Assembly: GCF_036289385.1 (NCBI RefSeq)
Contig: NZ_JAYFFH010000006.1
Location: 1 to 64,000 of the forward strand
Reading direction: 5' to 3'
DNA length: 64,000 bases
Origin: Anaerofustis butyriciformans
GTDB taxonomy: Bacteria > Bacillota > Clostridia > Eubacteriales > Anaerofustaceae
Made by a program: the position numbers and the translations under genes. Shown here one piece after another: positions 8,090 through 17,032 of this stretch. The notes below the pieces were generated by a model. It ran no database searches, was not told the origin of the DNA, and saw nothing but the letters and a program-made list of their open reading frames with translations. Each line of letters starts with the position of its first letter. Within the stretch, counting starts at the first letter, position 1.

Positions 8090-9025
8090 ATGAGTTATAA
8101 TTTTAAAGAAGTAATAAGCAGACCTGAACGTTTAGCACCGGGACACAGAATGTGTGCAGGGTGCGGAGGAACAATTACAGTAAGAAACGTATTAAGAGGA
8201 TTAAAACCAGAAGATAAAGCTGTAATAGGAAATGCCACCAGCTGTATGGAAGTATCAACATTTATTTACCCTTATACATCTTGGGAAGACAGTTATATAC
8301 ATAATGCTTTTGAAAATGCAGCTGCAACTATAAGTGGTGTTGAAGGTGCATATAAGGCATTAAAAAGAAAAGGAAAACTTAAAAAAGATCCAAATTTTAA
8401 ATTTATTGTATTCGGTGGAGATGGAGGTACATACGATATAGGACTTCAATCTCTATCAGGAGCAGTTGAACGTAACCATGACTTTACTTACGTTTGCTAT
8501 GATAACGGTGCTTATATGAACACAGGTATCCAACGTTCTTCAGCTACTCCAATGTACGCTGATACAACAACAACACCTGTTGGTAAAAAAAGTAACGGGA
8601 AACTTCAAAACAGAAAAGACCTTACTGAAATAATGGTTGCACATAATGCTCCATACGTTGCGCAAACAACATTTGTTCAAAACTTTAGAGATTTACATTT
8701 GAAAGCTGAAAAAGCAATATATACAAAGGGAGCAACATTCCTAAATGTAATGTCTCCTTGTCCAAGAGGTTGGAGATATAATACTTCTGATATTATTGAA
8801 ATATGTAACTTGGCAGTAGAAACATGTTACTGGCCACTATTTGAAGTAATAGACGGAGAATGGAAACTTAACTATGAACCAAAGAAAAAACTTCCTATTG
8901 AAGATTTTTTAAGACCACAAGGAAGATTTAAACATCTATTCAAAAAAGGAAACGAAGATTTAATTGAACAATTCCAAAAAGAAGTAGATAAACGCTGGGA
9001 AAATCTTTTGAAAAAATGTAAATAG
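8090..9025 (+). CDS. porB: 2-oxoacid:ferredoxin oxidoreductase beta subunit (TPP-binding)
   Basis: 311 residues. CAGCGG near residue 22 and later cysteines bind the proximal iron-sulfur cluster. The thiamine diphosphate/Mg site is GGDGGTYDIGLQSLSGAVER followed by YDNGAYMNTG. It lies ten bases after porA, with AGAGGTGGCAAT before the ATG. It completes the catalytic alpha-beta unit. A strong terminator follows. Confidence 0.94.
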   Translation: MSYNFKEVISRPERLAPGHRMCAGCGGTITVRNVLRGLKPEDKAVIGNATSCMEVSTFIYPYTSWEDSYIHNAFENAAATISGVEGAYKALKRKGKLKKDPNFKFIVFGGDGGTYDIGLQSLSGAVERNHDFTYVCYDNGAYMNTGIQRSSATPMYADTTTTPVGKKSNGKLQNRKDLTEIMVAHNAPYVAQTTFVQNFRDLHLKAEKAIYTKGATFLNVMSPCPRGWRYNTSDIIEICNLAVETCYWPLFEVIDGEWKLNYEPKKKLPIEDFLRPQGRFKHLFKKGNEDLIEQFQKEVDKRWENLLKKCK

Positions 9026-9043
9026 GTAGCCATAATATAAAAG

Positions 9044-9075
9044 TACGGACTGTATAATACAGTCTGTATTTTTTA
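9044..9075 (+). terminator. por operon terminator
   Basis: TACGGACTGTA and TACAGTCTGTA form a stem with one wobble pair around a short AT loop, followed by TTTTTT. It lies 19 bases after porB. Confidence 0.9.
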
Positions 9076-9102
9076 TAAAAAAAACGGCAAAACTGCCGTT
9101 TT
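9073..9102 (-). terminator. ymdB-side terminator
   Basis: AAAACGGC and GCCGTTTT form a stem; on the minus strand it is followed by a run of T, just at the end of ymdB. It is adjacent to the opposing por terminator. Confidence 0.85.
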
Positions 9103-9883
9103 AATCGTATATCCTATAAATTCTTTCTACATTTGTGCATTTAAAAGTCGTATCATCAAAAGTAAATACAGCACCATTTATCTGTCTTCTTCCCATTGCA
9201 AGAGCATATTTACCCGTTGGTCTTTGTGCTCTAAATTTCTTTACAATGAATTCTCTGTCTACGCCTATAACCCCGTCAACACTTCCGCACATTCCAACAT
9301 CTGTTATATAACCTGTCCCATTTTCCAAAACCATGTTGTCTGCAGTTTGAACATGAGTATGGGTTCCATATACACCGGAAAATCTTCCATCAACAAAATA
9401 TCCCATAGCAATTTTTTCGCTTGTTGCTTCTGCATGAAAGTCTAACATAATAATATCGCATATATTTTTTATTTCTTCATATATTTTATCTGCAACATCA
9501 AAAGGATTATCAAGAGGATTTAAGTAAGTAGTTCCAGATAAATTTACAACCCCTACCCTTACTTTTCCAACTCTATACACTTCATATCCTCTTCCAGGAC
9601 AAGGAGAAGGATAATTTGCAGGTCTTATCATTCTATCTTCTTCTTGAATAAAATTATACACATCTTTATTATCCCAAATGTGATTTCCCGATGTTATAAC
9701 ATCAATACCACAACTTCTAAGTTCGTTATATACTTTTCTTGTTATTCCTTTTCCGTTAGCCGAATTTTCTCCGTTTGCAATTACAAAATCCGCTTTATAT
9801 TCTGCTTTAATATCAGAAAGCTCATCAACGATGAGCTTTCTTCCATATTTAGCGAATATATCACCAAATACTAAAATCTTCAA
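9101..9883 (-). CDS. ymdB: YmdB family metallophosphoesterase
   Basis: 260 residues, the usual length for the family. Metal-binding motifs are in order: GDIFAKYGR (N-terminus), ANGENSANGKG, TSGNHIWDN, LDFHAEATSEK and GTHTHVQTAD. In Bacillus YmdB is a phosphodiesterase acting on cyclic nucleotides that affects biofilm and motility choice. It lies directly downstream of RNase Y, an arrangement conserved in Firmicutes, with 15 bases between them. Confidence 0.94.
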   Translation of the reverse strand: MKILVFGDIFAKYGRKLIVDELSDIKAEYKADFVIANGENSANGKGITRKVYNELRSCGIDVITSGNHIWDNKDVYNFIQEEDRMIRPANYPSPCPGRGYEVYRVGKVRVGVVNLSGTTYLNPLDNPFDVADKIYEEIKNICDIIMLDFHAEATSEKIAMGYFVDGRFSGVYGTHTHVQTADNMVLENGTGYITDVGMCGSVDGVIGVDREFIVKKFRAQRPTGKYALAMGRRQINGAVFTFDDTTFKCTNVERIYRIYD

Positions 9884-9898
9884 TTTTTACCTCTTTAA

Positions 9899-11446
9899 CT
9901 ATTTTGCATATTCTGTTGCTCTTGTTTCTCTTATTATGCTTACTTTGATATGACCTGGATATTCAAGATCATTTTCAACCATATTTGCTATTTCTTTTGC
10001 AACATGAACCATTTGTAAATCATCTACTTGTTCTGGTTTAACCATAACTCTGATTTCTCTTCCGGCTTGGATTGCATAAGATTTATCAACGCCTTCAAAA
10101 GAATTTGCAATTTGTTCTAATTTTTCAAGACGTTTTGTATAGCTTTCAAGTGTTTCTCTTCTTGCTCCCGGTCTTGCTGCAGAAATAGCATCGGCAGCTT
10201 GAACCAATACGGCTTCAACAGTTGCCGGTTCAACATCACCATGGTGAGCTTCAACAGCATGAATAACTTCTTTATTTTCTTTATATTTCTTTAATAAATC
10301 AACACCTATAGAAACATGGCTTCCTTCAACTTCATGGTCAATTGCTTTACCTATATCATGAAGCATACCTGCTCTTCTTGCAAGTTTTGCATTTGCACCA
10401 AGTTCATCTGCCATAATTCCCGCTAAGTTTGCAACTTCAATAGAATGTTTTAATACATTTTGTCCGTAACTTGTACGATAATGAAGTCTACCTATAAGTT
10501 TTGTTAAATCAGGATGAAGTTTCATAACGTTTGTATCAAATAACGCTTGTTCACCCATTTCTCTGATTTTTGTATCAATTTCTTTTTCTGCTTTTTTAAT
10601 TGTTTCTTCAATTCTTGCAGGATGAATTCTTCCATCAACAATAAGTCTTTCAAGAGAAATTCTTGCAATTTCTCTTCTTACAGGATCAAATCCTGAAAGA
10701 ATAACAGCTTCAGGAGTATCATCAATAATTAAATCAATACCCGTTAAAGTTTCAATTGTTCTTATGTTTCTTCCTTCTCTACCGATTATTCTACCTTTCA
10801 TTTCATCGTTAGGTAAGTTTACGACAGAAACAGTAGTTTCTGCAACATGATCGGCAGCACATCTTTGAATTGCATAAGATACAATTTCCATAGCTTTTTT
10901 ATCAGCTTGTTCCTTTGCTTCTAATTCCTTATTTTTAATAAGTAATGCAGTCTCTCTGGAAATTTGCTTTTCAACATCAGAAAGAAGTAATTGTCTAGCT
11001 TCTTCAAATGTTAGTTTTGAAATCTTTTCAAGCTCTTTAATTTGTTCTTGATGAGTTTTTTCAAGTTTATCTTCTTTTTTTAGAAGCTCTTCATTTTTCT
11101 TTATCAAAGAAGCTTCTTTATGATCTAAAGCATCGCTTCTTTTATCTGCCATTTCTTCTCTTTGAAGAACTCTTTTTTCAACAAGTTGAAGTTCTTCTCT
11201 TCTGGCTCTTGCTTCTTTGTCAAATTCAGTTTTTAAATTAAGCACTTCGTCTTTTGCTTCAATAAGCTTTTCTTTTTTTATTCTTTCGCCTTCTTTTAAA
11301 GCATCTTCGACCATCTTATTGGCAGTTTGTTCGGCATTTCTAAGTTTGCCTTCGCCAGATGTCTGCTTATAATATCCACCGATGAAAAAGCAAATTATCC
11401 CAATAACAGCCGCTATAATTAGCACTACTGGAAGTGATAATTCCAT
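9899..11446 (-). CDS. rny: Ribonuclease Y
   Basis: 515 residues with the standard architecture: N-terminal membrane helix (~5-25), a long charged coiled coil (~30-200), a KH domain (KGRIIGREGRNIRTIETLTG) and an HD phosphohydrolase domain (HDIGKAIDHEVEGSH). It is the membrane-anchored endoribonuclease that starts mRNA decay in many Firmicutes. A clear GGAGG lies before the ATG. The likely promoter is about 190 bases upstream, giving a long 5' untranslated region. Transcribed together with ymdB. Confidence 0.96.
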   Translation of the reverse strand: MELSLPVVLIIAAVIGIICFFIGGYYKQTSGEGKLRNAEQTANKMVEDALKEGERIKKEKLIEAKDEVLNLKTEFDKEARARREELQLVEKRVLQREEMADKRSDALDHKEASLIKKNEELLKKEDKLEKTHQEQIKELEKISKLTFEEARQLLLSDVEKQISRETALLIKNKELEAKEQADKKAMEIVSYAIQRCAADHVAETTVSVVNLPNDEMKGRIIGREGRNIRTIETLTGIDLIIDDTPEAVILSGFDPVRREIARISLERLIVDGRIHPARIEETIKKAEKEIDTKIREMGEQALFDTNVMKLHPDLTKLIGRLHYRTSYGQNVLKHSIEVANLAGIMADELGANAKLARRAGMLHDIGKAIDHEVEGSHVSIGVDLLKKYKENKEVIHAVEAHHGDVEPATVEAVLVQAADAISAARPGARRETLESYTKRLEKLEQIANSFEGVDKSYAIQAGREIRVMVKPEQVDDLQMVHVAKEIANMVENDLEYPGHIKVSIIRETRATEYAK

Positions 11447-11800
11447 TTTCTCCTCCTTATTTTAAATTAATTAATAAAAATATTTAATTTTAAGTATGTA
11501 ACGAAAATGAACCAAACAAAACAATACTATGTTTCTGGTATTAGAGTTAAAAATATATAAAAATATAAAATTTTAAATATATATAAATACTAAAAAAGTT
11601 TAGTTTATTATCGTAATTTAAACATACTACCTACTAATTTTAATGTTTTTTCACTATTAAGTCAACAAAAAAATAAAAAGGTTTTTATAAAATTCATAAT
11701 ATTTTTTACAATTTTTTACTATTAAAATATTATTATGATTTTATATTTTAATAAAACACAAAATGCGGTATAATGTTTAGCACAAAAAGGAGGTAATTTT
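11447..11800. other. AT-rich divergent intergenic region, rny/mscL
   Basis: This 354-base gap holds a probable rny promoter (listed separately) and, at its right end, a plus-strand -10 TATAAT in GCGGTATAATG upstream of mscL. A roughly 185-nt rny leader would lie in the left half. I see no riboswitch, small ORF or RNA gene. Confidence 0.5.
11637..11665 (-). promoter_or_regulatory. Probable rny promoter
   Basis: On the minus strand TTGACT (11660-11665) and TAAAAT (11637-11642) are 17 bases apart. The start point would be near 11630. Confidence 0.6.
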
Positions 11801-12211
11801 ATGAAACAATTCCTTAATGAATTTAAAGAGTTTGCTTTAAGAGGGAATGTAATGGATTTAGCAGTCGGTGTTATAATCGGGGGTGCTTTTCAATCAATAA
11901 TAAACTCTCTTGTTAAAGATATAATCTCCCCTATTATTGGCTTATTTGCCAGAACTGATTTTTCAGACATGGTTATAACAGTACTTGATGTTCAAATTAG
12001 ATATGGTTCTTTTATAACTGCCGTAATAAACTTTTTAATAATGGCATTTATTATCTTTGTTATGGTGAAAATGTTAAACAAATTAGCATCAATCGGAAGA
12101 AAACAAAAAGAAGATGAAGCACCTAAAACAAAAAAATGCCCTTATTGCTTAAGTGAAATCCCGGTAGAAGCCACAAAATGCGCACATTGTACTTCTGATT
12201 TAACAGAATAA
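11801..12211 (+). CDS. mscL: Large-conductance mechanosensitive channel with C-terminal zinc ribbon
   Basis: 136 residues. The first ~100 are MscL: the N-terminal helix and pore-lining TM1 (FALRGNVMDLAVGVIIGGAF) and TM2 (FLIMAFIIFVMVKMLNKL). The usual C-terminal helical bundle is replaced or followed by a four-cysteine zinc ribbon (CPYCLSEIPVEATKCAHC). It opens under membrane tension to release solutes after osmotic downshock. RBS AAAGGAGG. Not obviously in an operon; the cat gene follows 54 bases later without a terminator between them. Confidence 0.94.
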   Translation: MKQFLNEFKEFALRGNVMDLAVGVIIGGAFQSIINSLVKDIISPIIGLFARTDFSDMVITVLDVQIRYGSFITAVINFLIMAFIIFVMVKMLNKLASIGRKQKEDEAPKTKKCPYCLSEIPVEATKCAHCTSDLTE

Positions 12212-12265
12212 ATTTAATTAACTTAAAATAAAAAAGTTTATTAAAATTACAATCAAGGAGTTAAA

Positions 12266-12889
12266 ATGAAATTAAAAAAAATAAATATAAATAATTGGAA
12301 TAGGAAAGAATATTTTGAACATTATTTTTCTAATATACCTTGTACATATAGTATGACTATAAAATTAGATATTACAAAAATAAAGTCAAAAAATATAAAA
12401 TTATATCCAACAATGCTTTACTATATAACAAACATTGTAAATAAACATGATGAATTTAAAACAGCATTTAATGAAAATGGTGAGCTTGGCATTTATGACG
12501 AAATGATACCTTGCTATACAATATTTCATAAAGATACAAAAACTTTTTCAAATATTTGGACAAGGTATACATCAAATATTAATGATTTTTATGCTGAATA
12601 TGAAAATGACTTAAAACAATATGGAAACAAAAAAGAATTAAATGCAAAATCCAATACTCCAAGTAACACATTTAATGTATCAATGATACCTTGGACAACT
12701 TTTGAAAGTTTTAATTTAAACCTTCAAAAAGGTTATACATATTTATCCCCTATTTTTACATTAGGTAAATACTACAAAGAAGATGATAAATTCTTAATTC
12801 CATTATCTATACAAGTTCACCATGCAATATGTGACGGATTTCATGTATGTCAATTTTTAAATGAATTACAGGATTTAATAAACAAATAA
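12266..12889 (+). CDS. cat: Chloramphenicol O-acetyltransferase, type A
   Basis: 207 residues, slightly shorter than the usual ~215. The N-terminus (NNWNRKEYFEHYF...TYSMT) is that of trimeric type A CATs. The active site is intact: VHHAICDGFHV with the catalytic His, and SF in TTFESFNLN corresponding to the conserved Ser that stabilises the transition state. It transfers acetyl from acetyl-CoA to chloramphenicol. Composition is as AT-rich as the neighbours, and no transposase or integrase is visible, so it looks resident. Related xenobiotic acetyltransferases that are not true resistance genes exist. Confidence 0.88.
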   Translation: MKLKKININNWNRKEYFEHYFSNIPCTYSMTIKLDITKIKSKNIKLYPTMLYYITNIVNKHDEFKTAFNENGELGIYDEMIPCYTIFHKDTKTFSNIWTRYTSNINDFYAEYENDLKQYGNKKELNAKSNTPSNTFNVSMIPWTTFESFNLNLQKGYTYLSPIFTLGKYYKEDDKFLIPLSIQVHHAICDGFHVCQFLNELQDLINK

Positions 12890-12915
12890 AAATATACATA
12901 AATTCTTTCAAACAA

Positions 12916-12943
12916 TAAAAAAAGAGCTAAATGCTCTTTTTTT
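12916..12943. terminator. Bidirectional terminator, cat / DUF3048 gene
   Basis: AAAAAAGAGC-loop-GCTCTTTTTTT serves both convergent genes. Confidence 0.88.
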
Positions 12944-14099
12944 ATTTTGCAGCTTGAGTCTCAGGTGAATATATTTCTCTTGTTTGTATATCTTCTTTAT
13001 TTAATTCAAAATCAGTTTTATCTTTTTGTATAACACCTATATAACTTTTCCCTTCATATACTGGAAGTTCATTTCCTTCAAGAGTAGTAATCTTTAAATC
13101 ACCCTCTTCACTGTCTTTTGACCACTTAATTTCTTGAACTCTACCGTTTGAAAGATAATATCCGCTACCACCTTTCCAATCAACTTCTTTTAATTCTGCA
13201 ACACCAAGCATACCAATTTCAGTTTCTAATATAAACACATTTGTAAATTCCAATTGTTTATTTGTTTTCCCATCAATTTGATCTTTTCCGCTATGTTGCT
13301 TTTTATATGTTTTACTTTCACTGTCAAATGTAAAAGTAGAATAATATTCATTAGAGAAATTTAATGTAGCTTTGTTGCAAGCAGTAAGTTTAGTTGTTTC
13401 AATAACTTCTTTAGCTTCTTCCTCTTCTTTTCCACCAAATAATTTTTCAAAAAATCCGGGTTCTTCCTCAACAACTTCCTCTTTGACAATAGGTTCAAAA
13501 GCAAAAATAGGTTTATTTTTTTCTTCTTTTAAATCAGTCCTTATGTTTTCTTTATTTAAAACTTCAGGAATATTGCCACCTTTCAAATATCCGGTATGCT
13601 CTAATGCATAACCACTATTTAATCTGCTTTCATCCCTAGAAAACAGTTCACTTCCATAACTCATACCATCAAATGTATCCATATTCATTTTTCCTAACAA
13701 ATCGTATGTATAATAATTTGCTCCCCAATGAATATATATACTATCAAAACTATTTGCAAATATAGGGAAATAATATCTACAACTTCTAATAGGACATACA
13801 TCAGGCACTTTTGTATAATCTCCATAAACTGCCATAAGCCTTGTAATATTGCCCTCTACCGGAATTTCAAAAATAATATCTGCATCCCCTATTCCATATT
13901 GTGGTAATGCTTCTTTATGATTGTTTACCATTACAGCAATAGGTCTTTTCCCTACAGCTTCTTTTGATATTCCTTCAAGTCCTGTAAGAGGATTAACATC
14001 TGCCTTTACTTCAGCCGTTTTTTCTTCTTTTCCACACCCATAAAATGTTACAAGAATTAAAAATATACATGTTATAATTGCAATGAGTTTTTTATTCAT
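12942..14099 (-). CDS. DUF3048 (YerB-like) lipoprotein
   Basis: 385 residues. The N-terminal hydrophobic stretch ends in YGC, a probable lipoprotein cleavage site. The body contains NPLTGLEGISKEAVGKRPIAV, RSCRYYFPIFANSFDSIYIH and the DUF3048 core, with an inserted Glu/Lys-rich segment near the middle. In Bacillus yerB is a lipoprotein of unknown function. I chose the ATG at 14099 behind AGGGGGTGG; a GTG three codons upstream is also possible. Monocistronic. Confidence 0.85.
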   Translation of the reverse strand: MNKKLIAIITCIFLILVTFYGCGKEEKTAEVKADVNPLTGLEGISKEAVGKRPIAVMVNNHKEALPQYGIGDADIIFEIPVEGNITRLMAVYGDYTKVPDVCPIRSCRYYFPIFANSFDSIYIHWGANYYTYDLLGKMNMDTFDGMSYGSELFSRDESRLNSGYALEHTGYLKGGNIPEVLNKENIRTDLKEEKNKPIFAFEPIVKEEVVEEEPGFFEKLFGGKEEEEAKEVIETTKLTACNKATLNFSNEYYSTFTFDSESKTYKKQHSGKDQIDGKTNKQLEFTNVFILETEIGMLGVAELKEVDWKGGSGYYLSNGRVQEIKWSKDSEEGDLKITTLEGNELPVYEGKSYIGVIQKDKTDFELNKEDIQTREIYSPETQAAK

Positions 14100-14270
14100 A
14101 ATATCCACCCCCTATACACCAAAAATTTTATCACAAATCTTTTTATTATGCAAACTTTTACATTTATTTAATTATATTACAACATAAAATTTACATTAAA
14201 AATAATTTTATAATAAAATGTTATTATCACAACACTTTCTTAAAATAAACAAAAATATTTATATATAAAT

Positions 14271-14296
14271 AAGAACCTGTCAAATTACAGGTTCTT
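14271..14296 (-). terminator. Hairpin after ABC exporter operon
   Basis: AAGAACCTGT and ACAGGTTCTT form a perfect 10-bp stem overlapping the permease stop. The following minus-strand sequence is TTATTTATAT, a weak T-tract. Confidence 0.7.
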
Positions 14297-14942
14297 AAGC
14301 ATGTCTCTTTTTGTATACTTTCAAAGAAGCAAAATAACTTATTATCATCAATACAATACCTGATATTAATCCTATTGAAAGAATCATATTTACATTATTC
14401 ATTATATAAGATATATAATCAACTCTCCAAGAAGTTGCACCGTAAATCCCTGCAATCATCATAATAAGAAGTATATATAAAACAACACCTTTCTTATTTC
14501 CAAGAAGTACAAATATAAAGAAACTTATAGCATTAAATATAAGTCCTACCCCAATGGAAAATAAGAATACACTTAAAGCAGAAGATAAGGAAATGCTTTT
14601 ATAAATATCTACATATACATAACATACAATTAAATTTAAAATAAAACATAAACCAAGCATTATAAATCCGCTTAAATACTTTGAAAATATTATTTCTTTT
14701 TTGGTCATTGGATAAGTAAGCTGTATTTTATCAAAATCAGTTTTTTCATCTTCTTCAACAGTTACTTGAAACAAAGAAGAACCAAGCATAGGAAGCGTTA
14801 TACCACAAAAAAGCAAAAAACCAAAATTTGACCTCATAAAAAGCATAAGCGCAACAATAAATAAAAAAGCAAATATAAAACTAATTAAATTCTTTTTTAT
14901 TCCAAATCCCAAATAAAAATCTTTAAATATTATTCCTTTCAT
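14295..14942 (-). CDS. ABC-2 type exporter permease
   Basis: 215 residues with six hydrophobic segments. It contains the cytoplasmic sequence EEDEKTDFDKIQLTYPMTKKEIIFSKYLSGF, split here by the usual ABC-2 'PMTKKEI..SKY' motif. Its start overlaps the stop of the ATP-binding gene by one base. It forms an exporter with that ATPase under the GntR regulator. The substrate is unknown; homologues (YtrA/YtrB type) are often linked to cell-envelope stress or antimicrobial peptides. Confidence 0.87.
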   Translation of the reverse strand: MKGIIFKDFYLGFGIKKNLISFIFAFLFIVALMLFMRSNFGFLLFCGITLPMLGSSLFQVTVEEDEKTDFDKIQLTYPMTKKEIIFSKYLSGFIMLGLCFILNLIVCYVYVDIYKSISLSSALSVFLFSIGVGLIFNAISFFIFVLLGNKKGVVLYILLIMMIAGIYGATSWRVDYISYIMNNVNMILSIGLISGIVLMIISYFASLKVYKKRHA

Positions 14943-15802
14943 TATACCTTTTCTCCTTTAATGTAAAATAACATAACATCTTCAACACTTGCATTTTCTA
15001 TAATTAAATCCTTATAAACATTCATAAGCTCCATTCTATTTTTAACCAAAACTTTATATGAAAAGGCTTCTTTTCTATAAAAAACAATATCATCAGGGTT
15101 TAAACTATCAAAGAAATCTTTTTTGCATGAAAGAACACCGTAATTATCATGTATATCTTCATACTCTTTAACAAACTGTAATTTCCCTTCATGTATAAAT
15201 GCTATGTAATCTGATATTTTATCAAGATCACTTGTAATATGAGAAGAAATTAATATGCTGTTTTCTTCATTTTCCGTATAACTTCTAAGTAACTCCAAAA
15301 TTTCATCTCTAAATACAGGGTCAAGCCCGCTTGTAGATTCATCAAGAATTAAAAATTTAGGACTATGAGAAAATGCCAATGCAAATTCAAGTTTCATTTT
15401 CATTCCTTTTGAAAATTTCTTTATTTTCTTATTAACAGGCAGACCAAAATTATCAAGTAAAGAATAATATTTTTCATTATCCCAATTTTTATATATCTTT
15501 GAGAGCATCTTACCTATTATTTTTGCATTCATATATTCGCTATAATGACTTTTATCAAAAATAACCGCAATATCTTCTTTTATATCTTTTTCATGTTCAT
15601 TAATATTTTTATTAAATATTTTTACTTCACCTTTTTCAGGTTCATTAATATTTAAAATCGAATTTATAAAAGTAGACTTCCCTGCACCGTTTTCACCTAT
15701 TAAACCAACAACACTCCCTTTTGGTATTTTTAAAGAAATATCATCAAGTTTAAAATCCTTATATTCTTTTGTAAGATTATTTACCTCAAGTACATATTCC
15801 AT
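14942..15802 (-). CDS. ABC exporter ATP-binding protein
   Basis: 286 residues. Walker A is GLIGENGAGKST, the signature is FSKGMKMKLEFALA, Walker B is FLILDEST, and the H-loop is ISSHI. The C-terminal ~70 residues resemble the regulatory extension of YtrB/BcrA-like ATPases. It lies three bases after the gntR gene and overlaps the permease, so the three genes are one operon. Confidence 0.92.
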   Translation of the reverse strand: MEYVLEVNNLTKEYKDFKLDDISLKIPKGSVVGLIGENGAGKSTFINSILNINEPEKGEVKIFNKNINEHEKDIKEDIAVIFDKSHYSEYMNAKIIGKMLSKIYKNWDNEKYYSLLDNFGLPVNKKIKKFSKGMKMKLEFALAFSHSPKFLILDESTSGLDPVFRDEILELLRSYTENEENSILISSHITSDLDKISDYIAFIHEGKLQFVKEYEDIHDNYGVLSCKKDFFDSLNPDDIVFYRKEAFSYKVLVKNRMELMNVYKDLIIENASVEDVMLFYIKGEKV

Positions 15803-15805
15803 AAC

Positions 15806-16180
15806 TTAACCCTCCTCATAAAACATATCAATAAGTTTTAAAAGCTGTTCTTTCTTAATATCATTTTCCTTTGATATATCTACAACTTCTTCAATAATGC
15901 TTTCAACTTTTCTTAAATTTTCTTCTCTGATAAAATCATTATTTTGAGCTGAAACAAACGTACCTCTCCCAACGCTTGATTCTATAAATCCATCTCTTTG
16001 TAAATCCTCATATACTCTTTGAGATGTTATTACGCTTATATGAAGTTCTTTTGCAAGTTTTCTCATAGAAGGAAGAGAATCTCCCGGTTTTAACTCTCCT
16101 TTAATAATCATTGCTTTTATCTGAGATGTTATTTGTTCATATATTGGTTTATTACTATTATTACTTAAAATAATTTCCAC
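15806..16180 (-). CDS. GntR family regulator, YtrA subfamily
   Basis: 124 residues: a winged HTH (residues ~10-75, with SLPSMRKLAKELHISVITSQRVYEDLQRDGFIE split across the recognition helix) plus the short helical dimerisation tail of the YtrA group. First gene of the ABC operon and likely autoregulated: a palindrome TGTACT-N9-AGTACA lies directly at its promoter. The first codon is read as GTG at 16180, behind AAAGGAGATGATTTT; an alternative start nearby cannot be excluded. Confidence 0.9.
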   Translation of the reverse strand: MEIILSNNSNKPIYEQITSQIKAMIIKGELKPGDSLPSMRKLAKELHISVITSQRVYEDLQRDGFIESSVGRGTFVSAQNNDFIREENLRKVESIIEEVVDISKENDIKKEQLLKLIDMFYEEG

Positions 16181-16199
16181 AAAATCATCTCCTTTAAAT

Positions 16200-16265
16200 T
16201 GTACTTATCTTATGAGTACATTATATATAATAATATATATATTGTCAATATATAATAAGTACAAT
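16200..16265 (-). promoter_or_regulatory. GntR operon promoter with operator palindromes
   Basis: On the minus strand a consensus promoter, TTGACA (16243-16248), 17 bases, TATAAT (16220-16225), is followed immediately by the palindrome TGTACT-N9-AGTACA (16200-16220) over the start point. A further half site, TTGTACTTAT (16255-16264), sits just upstream of the -35 and is an exact inverted copy of ATAAGTACAA in the downstream site. This fits repression by the YtrA-type protein. Confidence 0.85.
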
Positions 16266-16345
16266 TTTATTTTATTAATAACATTCTTGAAAAATATATA
16301 AACTTAATGTATTATTTTAATCATAAAAATCCTGAGAGGCGGAAA

Positions 16346-16915
16346 ATGGAGCTATTAAAAAACAAAATATTAAAAGACGCAACAGTTAAAGAAGGAAACG
16401 TACTAAAAGTAGACAGTTTCTTAAATCACCAAATGGACATAAATCTAATAAACGAAATAGGTAAAGAATTTAAAAGAAGATTTAAAGACAAAAAAATAAC
16501 AAAAATACTTACAATAGAAGCATCAGGAATAGGTATTGCCTGTATAACCGCACAGTATTTTGGAGTAGATGTGGTATTTGCAAAAAAAGCCCAAAGTATC
16601 AATATAGACGGAGAAGTATATCATTCAAAAGTAAAATCATTTACCCACAATAAGATCTATGATGTTATACTTTCAAAGAAATTTTTAGATAAAGATGACC
16701 ATGTACTTATAATAGACGATTTTCTTGCAAATGGCTGCGCACTTCTTGGACTTATTCAAATTGTAAAAGAAGCAGGAGCAACAATAGAAGGTGCAGGAAT
16801 AGTAATTGAAAAAGGAATGCAAGAAGGTGGAAAAATTATCAGAGAAAAAGGAATTAACCTTGAATCTCTTGCAATAATCGATTCTATGGATAACGGTGAG
16901 ATAGTATTTAGATAA
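16346..16915 (+). CDS. xpt: Xanthine phosphoribosyltransferase
   Basis: 189 residues, the family length. Start chosen at MELLKNKILKD behind GAGAGGCGG; a reading frame extends 13 codons upstream without an RBS. Conserved features are KVDSFLNHQMD near the N-terminus, the PRPP loop VLIIDDFLANG (~residues 125-135) and EKGMQEGG. It salvages xanthine to XMP. Unlike many Firmicute xpt genes, no purine riboswitch is recognisable in the short leader, and no xanthine permease follows. Confidence 0.93.
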   Translation: MELLKNKILKDATVKEGNVLKVDSFLNHQMDINLINEIGKEFKRRFKDKKITKILTIEASGIGIACITAQYFGVDVVFAKKAQSINIDGEVYHSKVKSFTHNKIYDVILSKKFLDKDDHVLIIDDFLANGCALLGLIQIVKEAGATIEGAGIVIEKGMQEGGKIIREKGINLESLAIIDSMDNGEIVFR

Positions 16916-16940
16916 AAACACGTAATAACGTGTTTTTTTA
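16914..16940 (+). terminator. xpt terminator
   Basis: AACACGT-AATA-ACGTGTT followed by a run of T immediately after the xpt stop. Confidence 0.9.
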
Positions 16941-16961
16941 TTATAAAAATTTTTATTAGGT

Positions 16962-16975
16962 GGGAAATATTTCCC
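16962..16975. promoter_or_regulatory. Perfect palindrome upstream of cas9
   Basis: GGGAAATATTTCCC is an exact 14-base palindrome, 58 bases upstream of the probable cas9 -10 element. It stands out in AT-rich sequence and could be an operator. No regulator is known for it. Confidence 0.45.
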
Positions 16976-17032
16976 TATCTTACCAAATAGCATAAAAAAA
17001 TATTGTCATATTCTACGATAAAATAAAATATA

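Noticed and set aside
12266..12889. Recently acquired resistance transposon
   Set aside because: No transposase, inverted ends or composition change around the cat gene.
16230..16345. Purine riboswitch before xpt
   Set aside because: The short leader lacks the conserved aptamer core and the region is occupied by the GntR operator and AT-rich sequence.
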